From: Bacteroides sp.
Lineage (GTDB): Bacteria; Bacteroidota; Bacteroidia; Bacteroidales; Bacteroidaceae
NCBI RefSeq assembly: GCF_028690125.1
Contig: NZ_JAQVBV010000014.1
Coordinates: 1-64,000 of the forward strand
Reading direction: 5' to 3'
DNA: 64,000 nt
The translations under genes and the position numbers were made by a program. The notes under the pieces are model-generated. The model was not told the DNA's origin. It was given only the letters and a program-made list of their open reading frames with translations, and ran no database searches. This document shows positions 26,084-34,419 of this stretch, piece after piece (the stretch's first letter is position 1; each line of letters begins with the position of its first letter).

Positions 26084-26923
26084 ATGAAAAAACTGATTAC
26101 CCTTTGTTGCGGCACATTACTATTAGCTGCTTGCGGAAACAGCATTGAAAAGAAAGCCAACGAGAAACTAACAGTAGCTCGCACAGCTTACGAACAGGGC
26201 GACTACAAAGAAGCCAAGTTACAAATTGACAGTATCAAAATACTGTATCCTAAAGCATTTGAAACTCGCAAAGCCGGTCAGGCTTTGATGTTGGATGTAG
26301 AACTTAAAGTACAACAGCAGAAGTCAGACAGTCTAAACGCTGCACTTCAAGCACAGCAACAAGCGTTGGACGCTATCAAAGACAAGTATATCCTCGAAAA
26401 AGATGCTGAATATCAGCAAATGGGTAATTATCTTTGGCCCACTCAGACTGTCGAGAAGAATCTCCACCGCTCTTTCCTTCGCTTTCAAGTAAATGAACAA
26501 GGCGTCATGAGCATGACATCTATTTATTGTGGAGGTAACAACATTCACCATAGGGCAGTAAAAGCGACAGCCCCCGACGGAACATTTGCCGAGACACCCA
26601 CATCAAAAGACAGCTACGAGACTACCGATTTAGGTGAGAAAATAGAAAAAGCTGATTATAAGTTGGGAGATGACGGAGGCATTATCAACTTCGTGAATCT
26701 TAACAAAGACAAGAACATTCGTTTAGAATATATAGGTGATCGTAAGTATACAACTACCATGACTCCATCAGATCGACAAGCAGCAGTTGGTATTTATAAA
26801 TTGGCACAAATTCTTTCCAGCATGACTCAGATTAAAAAAGAGCAGGAAGAAGCTAATTTAAAAATTGGATTTATCAATAAGAAAAAGGAAATAAACGCAA
26901 AGAAAGCTGCTACAGAGGAATAA
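26084..26923 (+). CDS. Lipoprotein with helical repeat and coiled coil, unknown function
   Basis: 279 aa. The frame is open upstream to 26012, but that start would fall in the promoter; ATG 26084, preceded by AAGAGG, gives a proper signal peptide with lipobox LLAAC (Cys17). The mature N-terminus (KLTVARTAYEQGDYKEAKLQIDSIKILYP) looks like one tetratricopeptide-type helix pair. A Gln-rich coiled coil follows (about 75-105), then a mixed alpha/beta part with LHRSFLRFQVNEQGVMSMTSIY and YIGDRKYTTTMTPSDRQA, and a charged helical tail (KKEQEEANLKIGFINKKKE). I recognise it only as a conserved type of Bacteroides lipoprotein. A strong terminator follows. Confidence 0.75.
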   Translation: MKKLITLCCGTLLLAACGNSIEKKANEKLTVARTAYEQGDYKEAKLQIDSIKILYPKAFETRKAGQALMLDVELKVQQQKSDSLNAALQAQQQALDAIKDKYILEKDAEYQQMGNYLWPTQTVEKNLHRSFLRFQVNEQGVMSMTSIYCGGNNIHHRAVKATAPDGTFAETPTSKDSYETTDLGEKIEKADYKLGDDGGIINFVNLNKDKNIRLEYIGDRKYTTTMTPSDRQAAVGIYKLAQILSSMTQIKKEQEEANLKIGFINKKKEINAKKAATEE

Positions 26924-27007
26924 TCAAATGTAGCTATCTCTACAAAGAGAAACGACACGAACCTATTTATAATACGTTTTTATAATACGTTTGTTTAGAT
27001 ATAAAAT

Positions 27008-27052
27008 ATAAAGCCGACTCAATACAGTGAATGAAGAGTCGGCTTTATTTAT
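27008..27052. terminator. Bidirectional terminator
   Basis: ATAAAGCCGACTC (27008-27020) pairs perfectly with GAGTCGGCTTTAT (27036-27048), with A/T tracts on both sides; it separates two convergent genes. Confidence 0.88.
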
Positions 27053-27193
27053 GCTTAACACAATAGTTCCTTTTTCAACTGAAGTTAGTTAATAATAAAA
27101 TTGTTGAATCTCTCATATTGCGTCTTTTTACAGAAATCAATCTACTATAAAAGCTTATCTAAAAAACTGGGACAAGAGATGAAACAGACGGAG

Positions 27194-29014
27194 CTAAATC
27201 CTTGACATACGGCAACCGTCTTCTGTCCAATATAAACGGTCAAGCAGTACAACCCGACCATTATTAGCTTCTGCTTTCTTATAACCATGATAAATGAGCC
27301 ATTCAACCCCATTATCATCTACCTGTATAATCGAATTATGACCGGGACCTGCCCACATGGAATTGCCCTTCAGTACAACTTCATAATTATCATAAAGCAT
27401 ATCACTACCACCCTTATTCAAATAAGGGCCTAATATGTTCTTAGAGCGACCCACTACTGTAGTATATGAACTGTTTGCACCTTCACAGCAAGTTCCTATA
27501 GAAGCAAAAAGATAGTAATAATCCCCCTTCTTATAGATATTAGTAGCCTCGAAACGATTTCCACAAATACGTTCTTTTAATACCGGAGTACCATCTGCTT
27601 TCGTCTTTACACGCAAGCCGTCATCGGTGAGTTCTGTTACATAAATACCCCGGAAACTTCCCCAGAACATATATTTCTTTCCACCATCCTCGTAGAAGAA
27701 TTGATCTATGGAGTTCTGCACACCCATCTTCTGAGCATCAATCACACAACCTTTATCAATGAATGGACCCGTAGGTGAGTCAGATACTGCTACTCCTACA
27801 TTACTATTCCACTCATCCCCCCATTTGGCCCAAGAATAATAGAGCACATATTGTCCGTTGAAGTAACGGATTTCCGGTGCCCACAAACTATGGTCACCTT
27901 CCCAGGTAGGACGGGTTTCGTTGGTAAACGCCGTTCCCTTATATTCCCAGTTCACCATGTCTTTTGAGCAATATATAGGCATATTACGTGTATCCTCTGT
28001 CCCATACAGGTAAAAACAACCATCCTGCGCATGAATCACAGTAGGGTCTGGAGCACTCAAGGCTATGATCGGATTATTATACGAACGGCTTATCAAACAG
28101 TAAAGAACATTGTTATCACGCATCACGAACTTTGAAGAAGGTGCTGATAATTGCAATGGCAAAATGTAGTATTTCACTTCTATTTTGTTTCTGTCGATAA
28201 CAATAGTCGCTTCTGCTTTAGTATCATTAATATTATAATGAACTTTATCCGTAAGGTCATACGCTTCATCGGGTAATAACTCATAATTAGCTTTATGAGA
28301 TTGATTATAAGCTGTAATTAGTTCCAATGCATTTTCCGGAACGACTAGTTCACTTGTGAAATCCCATTGACTACCCGAAACCTTCCCGTCTATTTTATAA
28401 TTCAACACTGTACTTACATTAAAGCTTGTACTTTCTTCTTGTACAGATACTGTTTTTTCAGTGGAAGCAAACTTCAATATTGGAGCATCTAAAGAAATAT
28501 ATATAAGTAAATCCCGACGGTTTGCCTTTACTTCGACATCTTCACTTTCCAATCGCAAAGGAATCACATATTCCGCCTTATTATTTTCCTCCACAACCTT
28601 CAACAACTTTTCAGGAACAAGTTTTACATCAACTGTCAGAGACTTTTGGTCCTTTGTGAAAGAAATCTTTTCTGGAGTTATTGAGTACAAGTCAGGAGCT
28701 ATAGACACATAAGACGTTCCTTTACTCTTATTGTATGCTACCAATTCCTCCTCTGTCCATGCAGTTATTTTCGCATCTGCTTCAAATGACATATTATCAC
28801 CTCCTTTAAGAATAGATAAAGAGTAGGCATATTCCTCCTTCTGAATAGAGACTTTAATTATCTCCAAACCATATTTCTGTAAGTATACGCAAGAAGCTTT
28901 CTGTTCCCCATTACCACCGTCATCGGTCTGAGAAGTATTATCTTCTTTACCACAAGCTGTAACTAATAAAATCACAGCTAACATACAAAGTCCTTTCCTT
29001 AATACTTTTTTCAT
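27194..29014 (-). CDS. GH43-family glycoside hydrolase lipoprotein with tandem DUF1735-like domains
   Basis: 606 aa from ATG 29014, which gives a compact signal peptide with lipobox LVTAC (Cys20); in-frame ATGs at 29029 and 29038 are alternatives and the frame opens at 29119. The N-terminal half has two related beta domains of about 130 residues (SITPEKISFTKDQKSLTVDV... and the block around VLNYKIDG), resembling DUF1735. The C-terminal five-bladed propeller is GH43: base Asp in SAPDPTVI, LWAPEIRYFNGQYVLYYS, a middle Asp in NSIDQFFYED, and the acid Glu in RFEATNIY. GH43 acts on arabinan or xylan side chains; substrate cannot be read here. It has no SusC/D partner nearby. Confidence 0.88.
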   Translation of the reverse strand: MKKVLRKGLCMLAVILLVTACGKEDNTSQTDDGGNGEQKASCVYLQKYGLEIIKVSIQKEEYAYSLSILKGGDNMSFEADAKITAWTEEELVAYNKSKGTSYVSIAPDLYSITPEKISFTKDQKSLTVDVKLVPEKLLKVVEENNKAEYVIPLRLESEDVEVKANRRDLLIYISLDAPILKFASTEKTVSVQEESTSFNVSTVLNYKIDGKVSGSQWDFTSELVVPENALELITAYNQSHKANYELLPDEAYDLTDKVHYNINDTKAEATIVIDRNKIEVKYYILPLQLSAPSSKFVMRDNNVLYCLISRSYNNPIIALSAPDPTVIHAQDGCFYLYGTEDTRNMPIYCSKDMVNWEYKGTAFTNETRPTWEGDHSLWAPEIRYFNGQYVLYYSWAKWGDEWNSNVGVAVSDSPTGPFIDKGCVIDAQKMGVQNSIDQFFYEDGGKKYMFWGSFRGIYVTELTDDGLRVKTKADGTPVLKERICGNRFEATNIYKKGDYYYLFASIGTCCEGANSSYTTVVGRSKNILGPYLNKGGSDMLYDNYEVVLKGNSMWAGPGHNSIIQVDDNGVEWLIYHGYKKAEANNGRVVLLDRLYWTEDGCRMSRI

Positions 29015-29367
29015 TGTTCTACATTTCATGTTTTTCATTTTAATTAATTTAGCATAAGTTATATATCTAATTTGGCATACTAAAATATTGCATATTAGAA
29101 AGATAGCTACAGGTACCATACATTTATAGTATCAAAATATAACAATTACAACTCATTACATTATACTAACTAAATTCAAAGTTACAGAAATATTTTATCA
29201 TTTGGATGTGATTTTTCAAGTATTTAATATCACCATAAAAGAAAAAACCTATGTGCGATGATAAAGTTCGTCACAATAAATCTTGTAAGATGCCTGAAAA
29301 TGAAATGTAGAGTAATTCCTCAAAAAGGTGTAAGCTTGGAATCGCTCCACTGATGTTACTATTTTAT

Positions 29368-29505
29368 TTACTTTACTCTTCTGTTCAGCTGGTTATTTGC
29401 CTTTTTCGGTTTAGATTTACCTACCCGTTTTCCCGAAGCATTCTTTTTTCCAGTTCCGGGCTTTGGCTTTCCTGCAAAAGGATTATTACTATTTTTTAAT
29501 GGCAT
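29368..29505 (-). CDS. Very basic 45-aa protein
   Basis: A 45-residue frame beginning five bases after the stop of the 331-aa gene. The product is Lys/Arg, Gly, Pro and Asn rich (starts MPLKNSNNPFAGK, then KPKPGTGKK, SGKRVGKSKPKK and ends NRRVK) with almost no hydrophobic or acidic residues; predicted disordered and likely to bind nucleic acid or ribosomes. The tight spacing implies co-translation with the acidic protein upstream. I do not recognise a named family. A frame of this composition is unlikely to arise from AT-rich non-coding DNA by chance, which supports it being real. Confidence 0.62.
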   Translation of the reverse strand: MPLKNSNNPFAGKPKPGTGKKNASGKRVGKSKPKKANNQLNRRVK

Positions 29506-29510
29506 ACCAA

Positions 29511-30506
29511 TTACTCTCCTTCATAATATTCACCCAAGAACCACCTGGCAACAAAATCCCAATTTTCATGAAGCAACTTTTTTCCATTTTCGAAAGGAAA
29601 CTGAGCGTCAGGCAATAGATCATGTTCCATACCATATTTCAATAAATCGAACGGACAAAGTCCCTGTTCACAAAAGATCTCGTAGGCTTCCTCTTCTGCT
29701 ACTTCCGCATCATACAACCCATTCCGTTTATCTGCAAAATACTTCGCTACATCGGGACCTATCAATAATCCTTTCAGATTGGCATATAACACAAAATTCT
29801 CAAACTCCTGCAAATCCGGTAACAAAGAGCCTTCCTCATCCTCCCATTGCAAAACCTGTATGAAGAAAAACTTCAAAGCAGTATATGAGTCAAAGAACAT
29901 CAACGCTTCTCCCCCACTCGCTTTCAAGAAACGCTCCACATTGACAGGCAATTTCTCATTCATCGAAGCGGCGGGTAAAATAGTACGTGGCTTTTCCATC
30001 AATTCCGTTTCCATCAACCAGTCACCGGCAAGCCCTTCGCTAATAGGGGCCTCTTCAAAAACTTCATCCAGCAATTTATAAAGCACACCGGCAAAATCCA
30101 ACAGATCTTCATCCAACGGATTCTCTATGCAATCCATATCTTCGCCAACCGGAGAATTAACTGCCCAAAGCAAAAAGGCAACATCTTCTTTATTAATCTC
30201 ATCCGAGAAATAACTATCAGATATGGTATAAAAAGGAAGATACCGACCATAATCCTTCAGATGCCAACGGATAAACTGACGCCAATTTCCACTATCAGCC
30301 ACACAATCTTCCAGATAAAGAGCCATCGTAATAGCAACTTGTTGTTGGGTCTCTTCTGTTTCTCCGCGATACATATCCGATTCGCCAATCACCGGTAACA
30401 AATTATTGGCTAATTCAAGATACCATTCATCCGTATTCACTAATTTCAGACGGCTGTGGGAATCCAGCCATGTTTTCATGTAAATTTTCTGTTGCTTCAT
30501 ATTCAT
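29511..30506 (-). CDS. Acidic protein of unknown function, 331 aa
   Basis: Soluble, with no signal or membrane segment. The N-terminus (QKIYMKTWLDSH...DEWYLELANNLLPVI) resembles the beginning of a Bacteroidetes domain of unknown function I associate with DUF3843, though the match is from memory and the protein is shorter. It is rich in Asp/Glu and aromatic residues (RQFIRWHLKDYGRYLPFY; FEEAPISEG), suggesting an all-helical fold. It lies 40 bases downstream of ruvA and 5 bases upstream of the 45-aa basic protein, so the three may be one transcript. The opposite charges of this protein and its small neighbour make a binding pair conceivable. Start may be 30506 or the next Met at 30500. Confidence 0.7.
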   Translation of the reverse strand: MNMKQQKIYMKTWLDSHSRLKLVNTDEWYLELANNLLPVIGESDMYRGETEETQQQVAITMALYLEDCVADSGNWRQFIRWHLKDYGRYLPFYTISDSYFSDEINKEDVAFLLWAVNSPVGEDMDCIENPLDEDLLDFAGVLYKLLDEVFEEAPISEGLAGDWLMETELMEKPRTILPAASMNEKLPVNVERFLKASGGEALMFFDSYTALKFFFIQVLQWEDEEGSLLPDLQEFENFVLYANLKGLLIGPDVAKYFADKRNGLYDAEVAEEEAYEIFCEQGLCPFDLLKYGMEHDLLPDAQFPFENGKKLLHENWDFVARWFLGEYYEGE

Positions 30507-30546
30507 TTTACTATCTGCTTAGTATCCGTTCTGTTACTTCCGATTT

Positions 30547-31152
30547 TTAAAGCCTCTTCAAAGCCAATTTAATAACCTTTTCCACAGGAGCATCCGGTTC
30601 TTCTTTTAATATAACGAATACTACTTTTTGCGAAGGAGCAGCAGCAAAACCAAGCATAGTCAATGCAGCCACAGCCTCTTCCTGCACCTCTGCACTGCCA
30701 ACAGACAGCGACATTCCGGCAGAACCACCTCCACTTGCAGCAGTTGCTCCCATCGTTTTTATCTTATCCTTCAGATCAACAATGACACGCTGGGCAGTTT
30801 TCAACCCGATGCCTTTCACCGTTTTCAATAAATTGGCATTCTCCGTACTGATCACATTCACCAGTTCTGCCGGAGAAAGTGCGGACAAAATCATACGTGC
30901 AGTATTCCCACCGATACCCGATACAGAAATCAGCAACAAAAAAAGCTCCCGCTCCTGCTTTTCAGCAAACCCGTACAACACATAAGCATCTTCGCGAATA
31001 GCTTCGTAAATATATAACTTGCAGCTTTTCTTTCCTTGAATAGCAGAATAAGTATTCAACGATATATTAGCAGCATATCCCACCCCATTACAATCAATCA
31101 CTGCAGTCGCCGGACTTAGTTCGGCAAGCTCGCCTCTAAGATATTCTATCAT
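30547..31152 (-). CDS. ruvA: Holliday junction branch migration protein RuvA
   Basis: Binds four-way DNA junctions and loads RuvB for branch migration. At 201 aa it has the normal three parts: an OB-fold N-terminus ([21 protein letters not shown]), the helix-hairpin-helix pair ([19 protein letters not shown] and [22 protein letters not shown], about 70-130) and, after a Gly/Ser-rich linker, the C-terminal RuvB-interacting domain ([12 protein letters not shown]). Start ATG at 31152 gives the conserved N-terminus. Confidence 0.95.
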   Translation of the reverse strand: MIEYLRGELAELSPATAVIDCNGVGYAANISLNTYSAIQGKKSCKLYIYEAIREDAYVLYGFAEKQERELFLLLISVSGIGGNTARMILSALSPAELVNVISTENANLLKTVKGIGLKTAQRVIVDLKDKIKTMGATAASGGGSAGMSLSVGSAEVQEEAVAALTMLGFAAAPSQKVVFVILKEEPDAPVEKVIKLALKRL

Positions 31153-31325
31153 AATGGGACAAATGTATACCTTTTTTTTTAGCCTCGCAAATGATGTTTA
31201 TTCAAGTTTTAACAACTTCCGGGTTTTAATGAGATACTAGTGAAATTAGACAATAAATCTGGCTATAGTTCTAAAAGTAATAAAAAAAATATCAGCCACA
31301 AAACAATAGTTTATAGTAAAATGTT

Positions 31326-31333
31326 TATTTTTG
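31326..31333 (+). promoter_or_regulatory. -7 element of ddh
   Basis: TATTTTTG, 43 bases upstream of the ATG; no consensus -33 at the right spacing. Confidence 0.5.
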
Positions 31334-31376
31334 CAGCAATTAGAAAGAAATATGATCATTAAAACCAATTAAAAGG

Positions 31377-32276
31377 ATGAAAAAAGTAAGAGCCGCCATC
31401 GTTGGTTATGGCAACATCGGACACTATGTACTTGAAGCTTTACAGGCAGCACCGGATTTCGAAATAGCAGGTGTAGTTCGTCGTGCAGGTGCCGAAAACA
31501 AGCCGAAAGAACTGGCAGATTACACAGTAGTAAAAGACATCAAAGCGTTGGAAGGTGTAGAAGTCGCTATACTTTGTACTCCTACGCGCAGTGTAGAGAA
31601 ATATGCTAAAGAATACCTGGCAATGGGTATAAATACAGTCGATAGCTTCGACATTCATACAGGCATTGTAGATTTACGCCGTTCACTGGACGCAGCTGCC
31701 AAGAAGCACAGAGCCGTATCTATTATCTCCGCAGGTTGGGATCCGGGAAGCGACTCTATCGTACGTACCATGCTTGAAGCAATTGCTCCGAAAGGAATCA
31801 CATACACCAACTTCGGTCCTGGTATGAGTATGGGACACACAGTTGCCGTGAAAGCTATCGATGGTGTGAAAGCCGCTCTTTCTATGACTATCCCGACAGG
31901 AACAGGCATTCATCGCCGTATGGTATATATCGAACTAAAAGACGGATATAAATTTGACGAGGTAGCAACTGCCATCAAAGCAGACCCTTATTTCGTGAAT
32001 GACGAAACACACGTGAAACTCGTTCCGAGTGTAGACGCTTTGCTCGATATGGGACATGGCGTAAACCTGACTCGCAAAGGAGTATCCGGAAAAACTCAGA
32101 ATCAGTTGTTCGAATTCAATATGCGCATCAATAATCCGGCACTTACCGCACAAGTTTTAGTATGCGTAGCACGTGCTTCTATGAGACAGCAACCAGGTTG
32201 CTATACCATGATAGAAATTCCGGTTATCGACCTGCTTCCGGGCGATCGGGAAGAGTGGATCGGACATCTAGTATAA
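31377..32276 (+). CDS. ddh: meso-Diaminopimelate dehydrogenase
   Basis: NADP-dependent one-step conversion of tetrahydrodipicolinate to meso-DAP for lysine and peptidoglycan. The 299-aa product begins with a Rossmann motif (AAIVGYGNIGHYVLEAL, with GVVRR as the NADP-binding arginine segment), then VDSFDIH, GWDPGSDS and the substrate loop GPGMSMGHTVAVKAI, all hallmarks of Ddh. Use of this shortcut instead of the acylated pathways is known in several Bacteroides. SD-like AAAGG precedes the ATG. A strong terminator follows, so it is a single-gene unit. Confidence 0.93.
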   Translation: MKKVRAAIVGYGNIGHYVLEALQAAPDFEIAGVVRRAGAENKPKELADYTVVKDIKALEGVEVAILCTPTRSVEKYAKEYLAMGINTVDSFDIHTGIVDLRRSLDAAAKKHRAVSIISAGWDPGSDSIVRTMLEAIAPKGITYTNFGPGMSMGHTVAVKAIDGVKAALSMTIPTGTGIHRRMVYIELKDGYKFDEVATAIKADPYFVNDETHVKLVPSVDALLDMGHGVNLTRKGVSGKTQNQLFEFNMRINNPALTAQVLVCVARASMRQQPGCYTMIEIPVIDLLPGDREEWIGHLV

Positions 32277-32294
32277 ATCTTTACTGAAAAGATG

Positions 32295-32333
32295 AAAAAA
32301 AAAGAGAAAGACTTGGTTCTTTCTCTTTTTTTT
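32295..32333 (+). terminator. Terminator of ddh
   Basis: A purine-rich arm (AAAAAAGAGAAAGA, ending 32311) pairs with TCTTTCTCTTTTTT (from 32318); the 3' arm runs into eight T residues. Confidence 0.85.
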
Positions 32334-32344
32334 CTCTAAATTTG
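32313..32344 (+). promoter_or_regulatory. Promoter of the transglutaminase-like operon
   Basis: TTG (32313-32315), 21 nt, TAAATTTG (32337-32344). The -33 element lies in the loop of the ddh terminator, so termination and initiation signals are nested. Confidence 0.6.
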
Positions 32345-32371
32345 TAATAGTATGAAACAACACACAAGAAT

Positions 32372-34384
32372 ATGAAGCAACTATTCACTCTCTGCACATA
32401 TTTATTTTTGTGCATATCGAATGCTCTAGCACAACAAAGTGACCCCGTAATCAAACCAAATTTGAAATACGGCAAACCAACCAAAGAGGAATTATCCCTC
32501 ACTAATTATGCTCCTGACACCACAGCTTCAGCAGTATGCCTTCTTCAACAAGGGAAAACCTACTTCACTTACAACGACTCATTCAAACTAATCACCGAAC
32601 AAGTGGTCCGCCTGAAAATATTGAATCCGCAAGGGTCCTCTTACGCAGATATCCAGATCCCCTACTATTCTCCCGAAGACAACAACAAAACACCGGACAG
32701 GATAGAAAAACTTGACGCTGCCAGTTATAACCTGGAAAACGGAAAGATTGTAAAAACTCCTCTTACCAATGATCTGATTTCCGATGAACGAGTAGACCAA
32801 AACGTCAAAGTTATGAAATTCTCTCTGCCGGCAGTGAAAGCGGGGACAGTGATTGAATACCGCTTTACAAAGTCGTCCAGTTATATTGAAATAGAAAACT
32901 GGTTTATGCAGAAAGAACTCCCTGTAGTTTACAATCAGTATGAAATCACCATTCCACTAGTATATATCTTCAATATCGAAAGCCGTGGAAATGACCTGAT
33001 AAAAACAGAAAAAAAGCAGACTACCATGCGTGCATCCAATTATGGACCCGGTGGAGCCGGTTCGGCAGATGTATTTTCCGTCACCTGCGATCAATTTACA
33101 TTCACCAGTCAGAACCTTCCAGCGATCAAGCAGAAAGAAGACTATTGTTGGTGTCCGGAAGATTACAAGGTACAGATTAGTTTCGATATGCAAGGGACCA
33201 ACTTCCCGGGAGAGGAATATCGCCCTATCAGCAAAAATTGGTCGGACATAGAGAAACGTTTGATGAACATCGAATATGAACCATTCGGTCAGCTTCTCTC
33301 AATGACCAATCCTTTCAGAGAAGAAGCCAAACGCGATTTTTCCAGTGAAATGACCATTAATCAGAAAATCATCACTGCTTTTAATGTACTGAGAAAGAAT
33401 CTGGCATGGGACGGTACTTACAGGTTATATGGCAAAACCCCTTCCAAAGTACTGAAAGAGAAAAAAGGCAGTAATGCCGATTTGAACTTTGTTCTTATCA
33501 GCATTCTCAAGGATTTCGGTTTCTCTGCCTACCCTGTCGTTATGAGCCACCGTTCAGCGGGAATGCTTCCCTTCAATTATCCCTCTATCCAAAAACTGAA
33601 TACTTTTGTAGTTGCCGTTTACGACCCGGAAAACAAGAAATATATCTATCTGGACAGTTCGATGAAAATTCCTACGCTCAATGTATTGCCACTTGAGCTA
33701 ACCGTAAGCCAAGCATATATGCTTGGATCACCGGAGCCGGAGGAAAAGAAATGGCTGGATCTGACCAAACTTTCAACAAATGGTGTCTTCGTTACTATTG
33801 AAGCCACTATGGAAGGAACGGAAATAAAAGGAAAGCGAAAGACTTCCTTTACGGGACATCAAGCATTGGAATTCCAACAACGGAAACTACATGAAAAGGA
33901 ACCGACTGATTCTCAAGAAAGTGACAAGTGTTTCTTTAGCAATACGAAAATCCAAAACGTTTCGGATGATCTTGCCCAATTAGAAGAAACGACAGATTTC
34001 ACCATAAAAACGGGGACATCCGGAGACCGGCTATATGTCAATCCGATGATTTTCACCCATATAGATAAAAATCCGTTCTTCCAGACCGAAAGAGTACTTC
34101 CTGTAGAATTTCCATATTCGTATAGTTATGTTATAACATCTATACTGACTATTCCGGAAGGATATACAGTGGAAGAAATGCCACAATCGCAACTTATTAA
34201 AAATGACAACAATGAGCTGCAATGCAGATATATGATAGAGAAAAAAGATAACCAAATTCGCCTGAATTACCTATTCAATCTGAAATCCTATCTGTTCCCT
34301 GTCGATAAGTATAAACAGATACAAGATATATGGACAAAAATGATCGATAAGAATAAAGCCACAATTGTACTAAAAAAAATATAA
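32372..34384 (+). CDS. DUF3857 / transglutaminase-like envelope protein, catalytic residues absent
   Basis: 670 aa with a type I signal peptide (cleavage after ALAQ). N-terminal DUF3857 region (about 60-290; YRFTKSSSYIEIENWFMQ), then a transglutaminase-like core, then a beta-rich C-terminal domain (FPYSYSYVITSILTIPEGYTVEEMP). Where the third gene of the operon has GDCKG and MNHV, this protein reads GSNADLNF and KLNTFVV, so nucleophile Cys and His are lost while a YLDSS aspartate remains; a binding rather than catalytic role is inferred. First gene of a three-gene operon, 36 bases before the next paralog. Periplasmic or outer-membrane associated. Confidence 0.82.
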   Translation: MKQLFTLCTYLFLCISNALAQQSDPVIKPNLKYGKPTKEELSLTNYAPDTTASAVCLLQQGKTYFTYNDSFKLITEQVVRLKILNPQGSSYADIQIPYYSPEDNNKTPDRIEKLDAASYNLENGKIVKTPLTNDLISDERVDQNVKVMKFSLPAVKAGTVIEYRFTKSSSYIEIENWFMQKELPVVYNQYEITIPLVYIFNIESRGNDLIKTEKKQTTMRASNYGPGGAGSADVFSVTCDQFTFTSQNLPAIKQKEDYCWCPEDYKVQISFDMQGTNFPGEEYRPISKNWSDIEKRLMNIEYEPFGQLLSMTNPFREEAKRDFSSEMTINQKIITAFNVLRKNLAWDGTYRLYGKTPSKVLKEKKGSNADLNFVLISILKDFGFSAYPVVMSHRSAGMLPFNYPSIQKLNTFVVAVYDPENKKYIYLDSSMKIPTLNVLPLELTVSQAYMLGSPEPEEKKWLDLTKLSTNGVFVTIEATMEGTEIKGKRKTSFTGHQALEFQQRKLHEKEPTDSQESDKCFFSNTKIQNVSDDLAQLEETTDFTIKTGTSGDRLYVNPMIFTHIDKNPFFQTERVLPVEFPYSYSYVITSILTIPEGYTVEEMPQSQLIKNDNNELQCRYMIEKKDNQIRLNYLFNLKSYLFPVDKYKQIQDIWTKMIDKNKATIVLKKI

Positions 34385-34419
34385 GATAACATTATCTTAA
34401 TCTTAAAACGATTAATACA

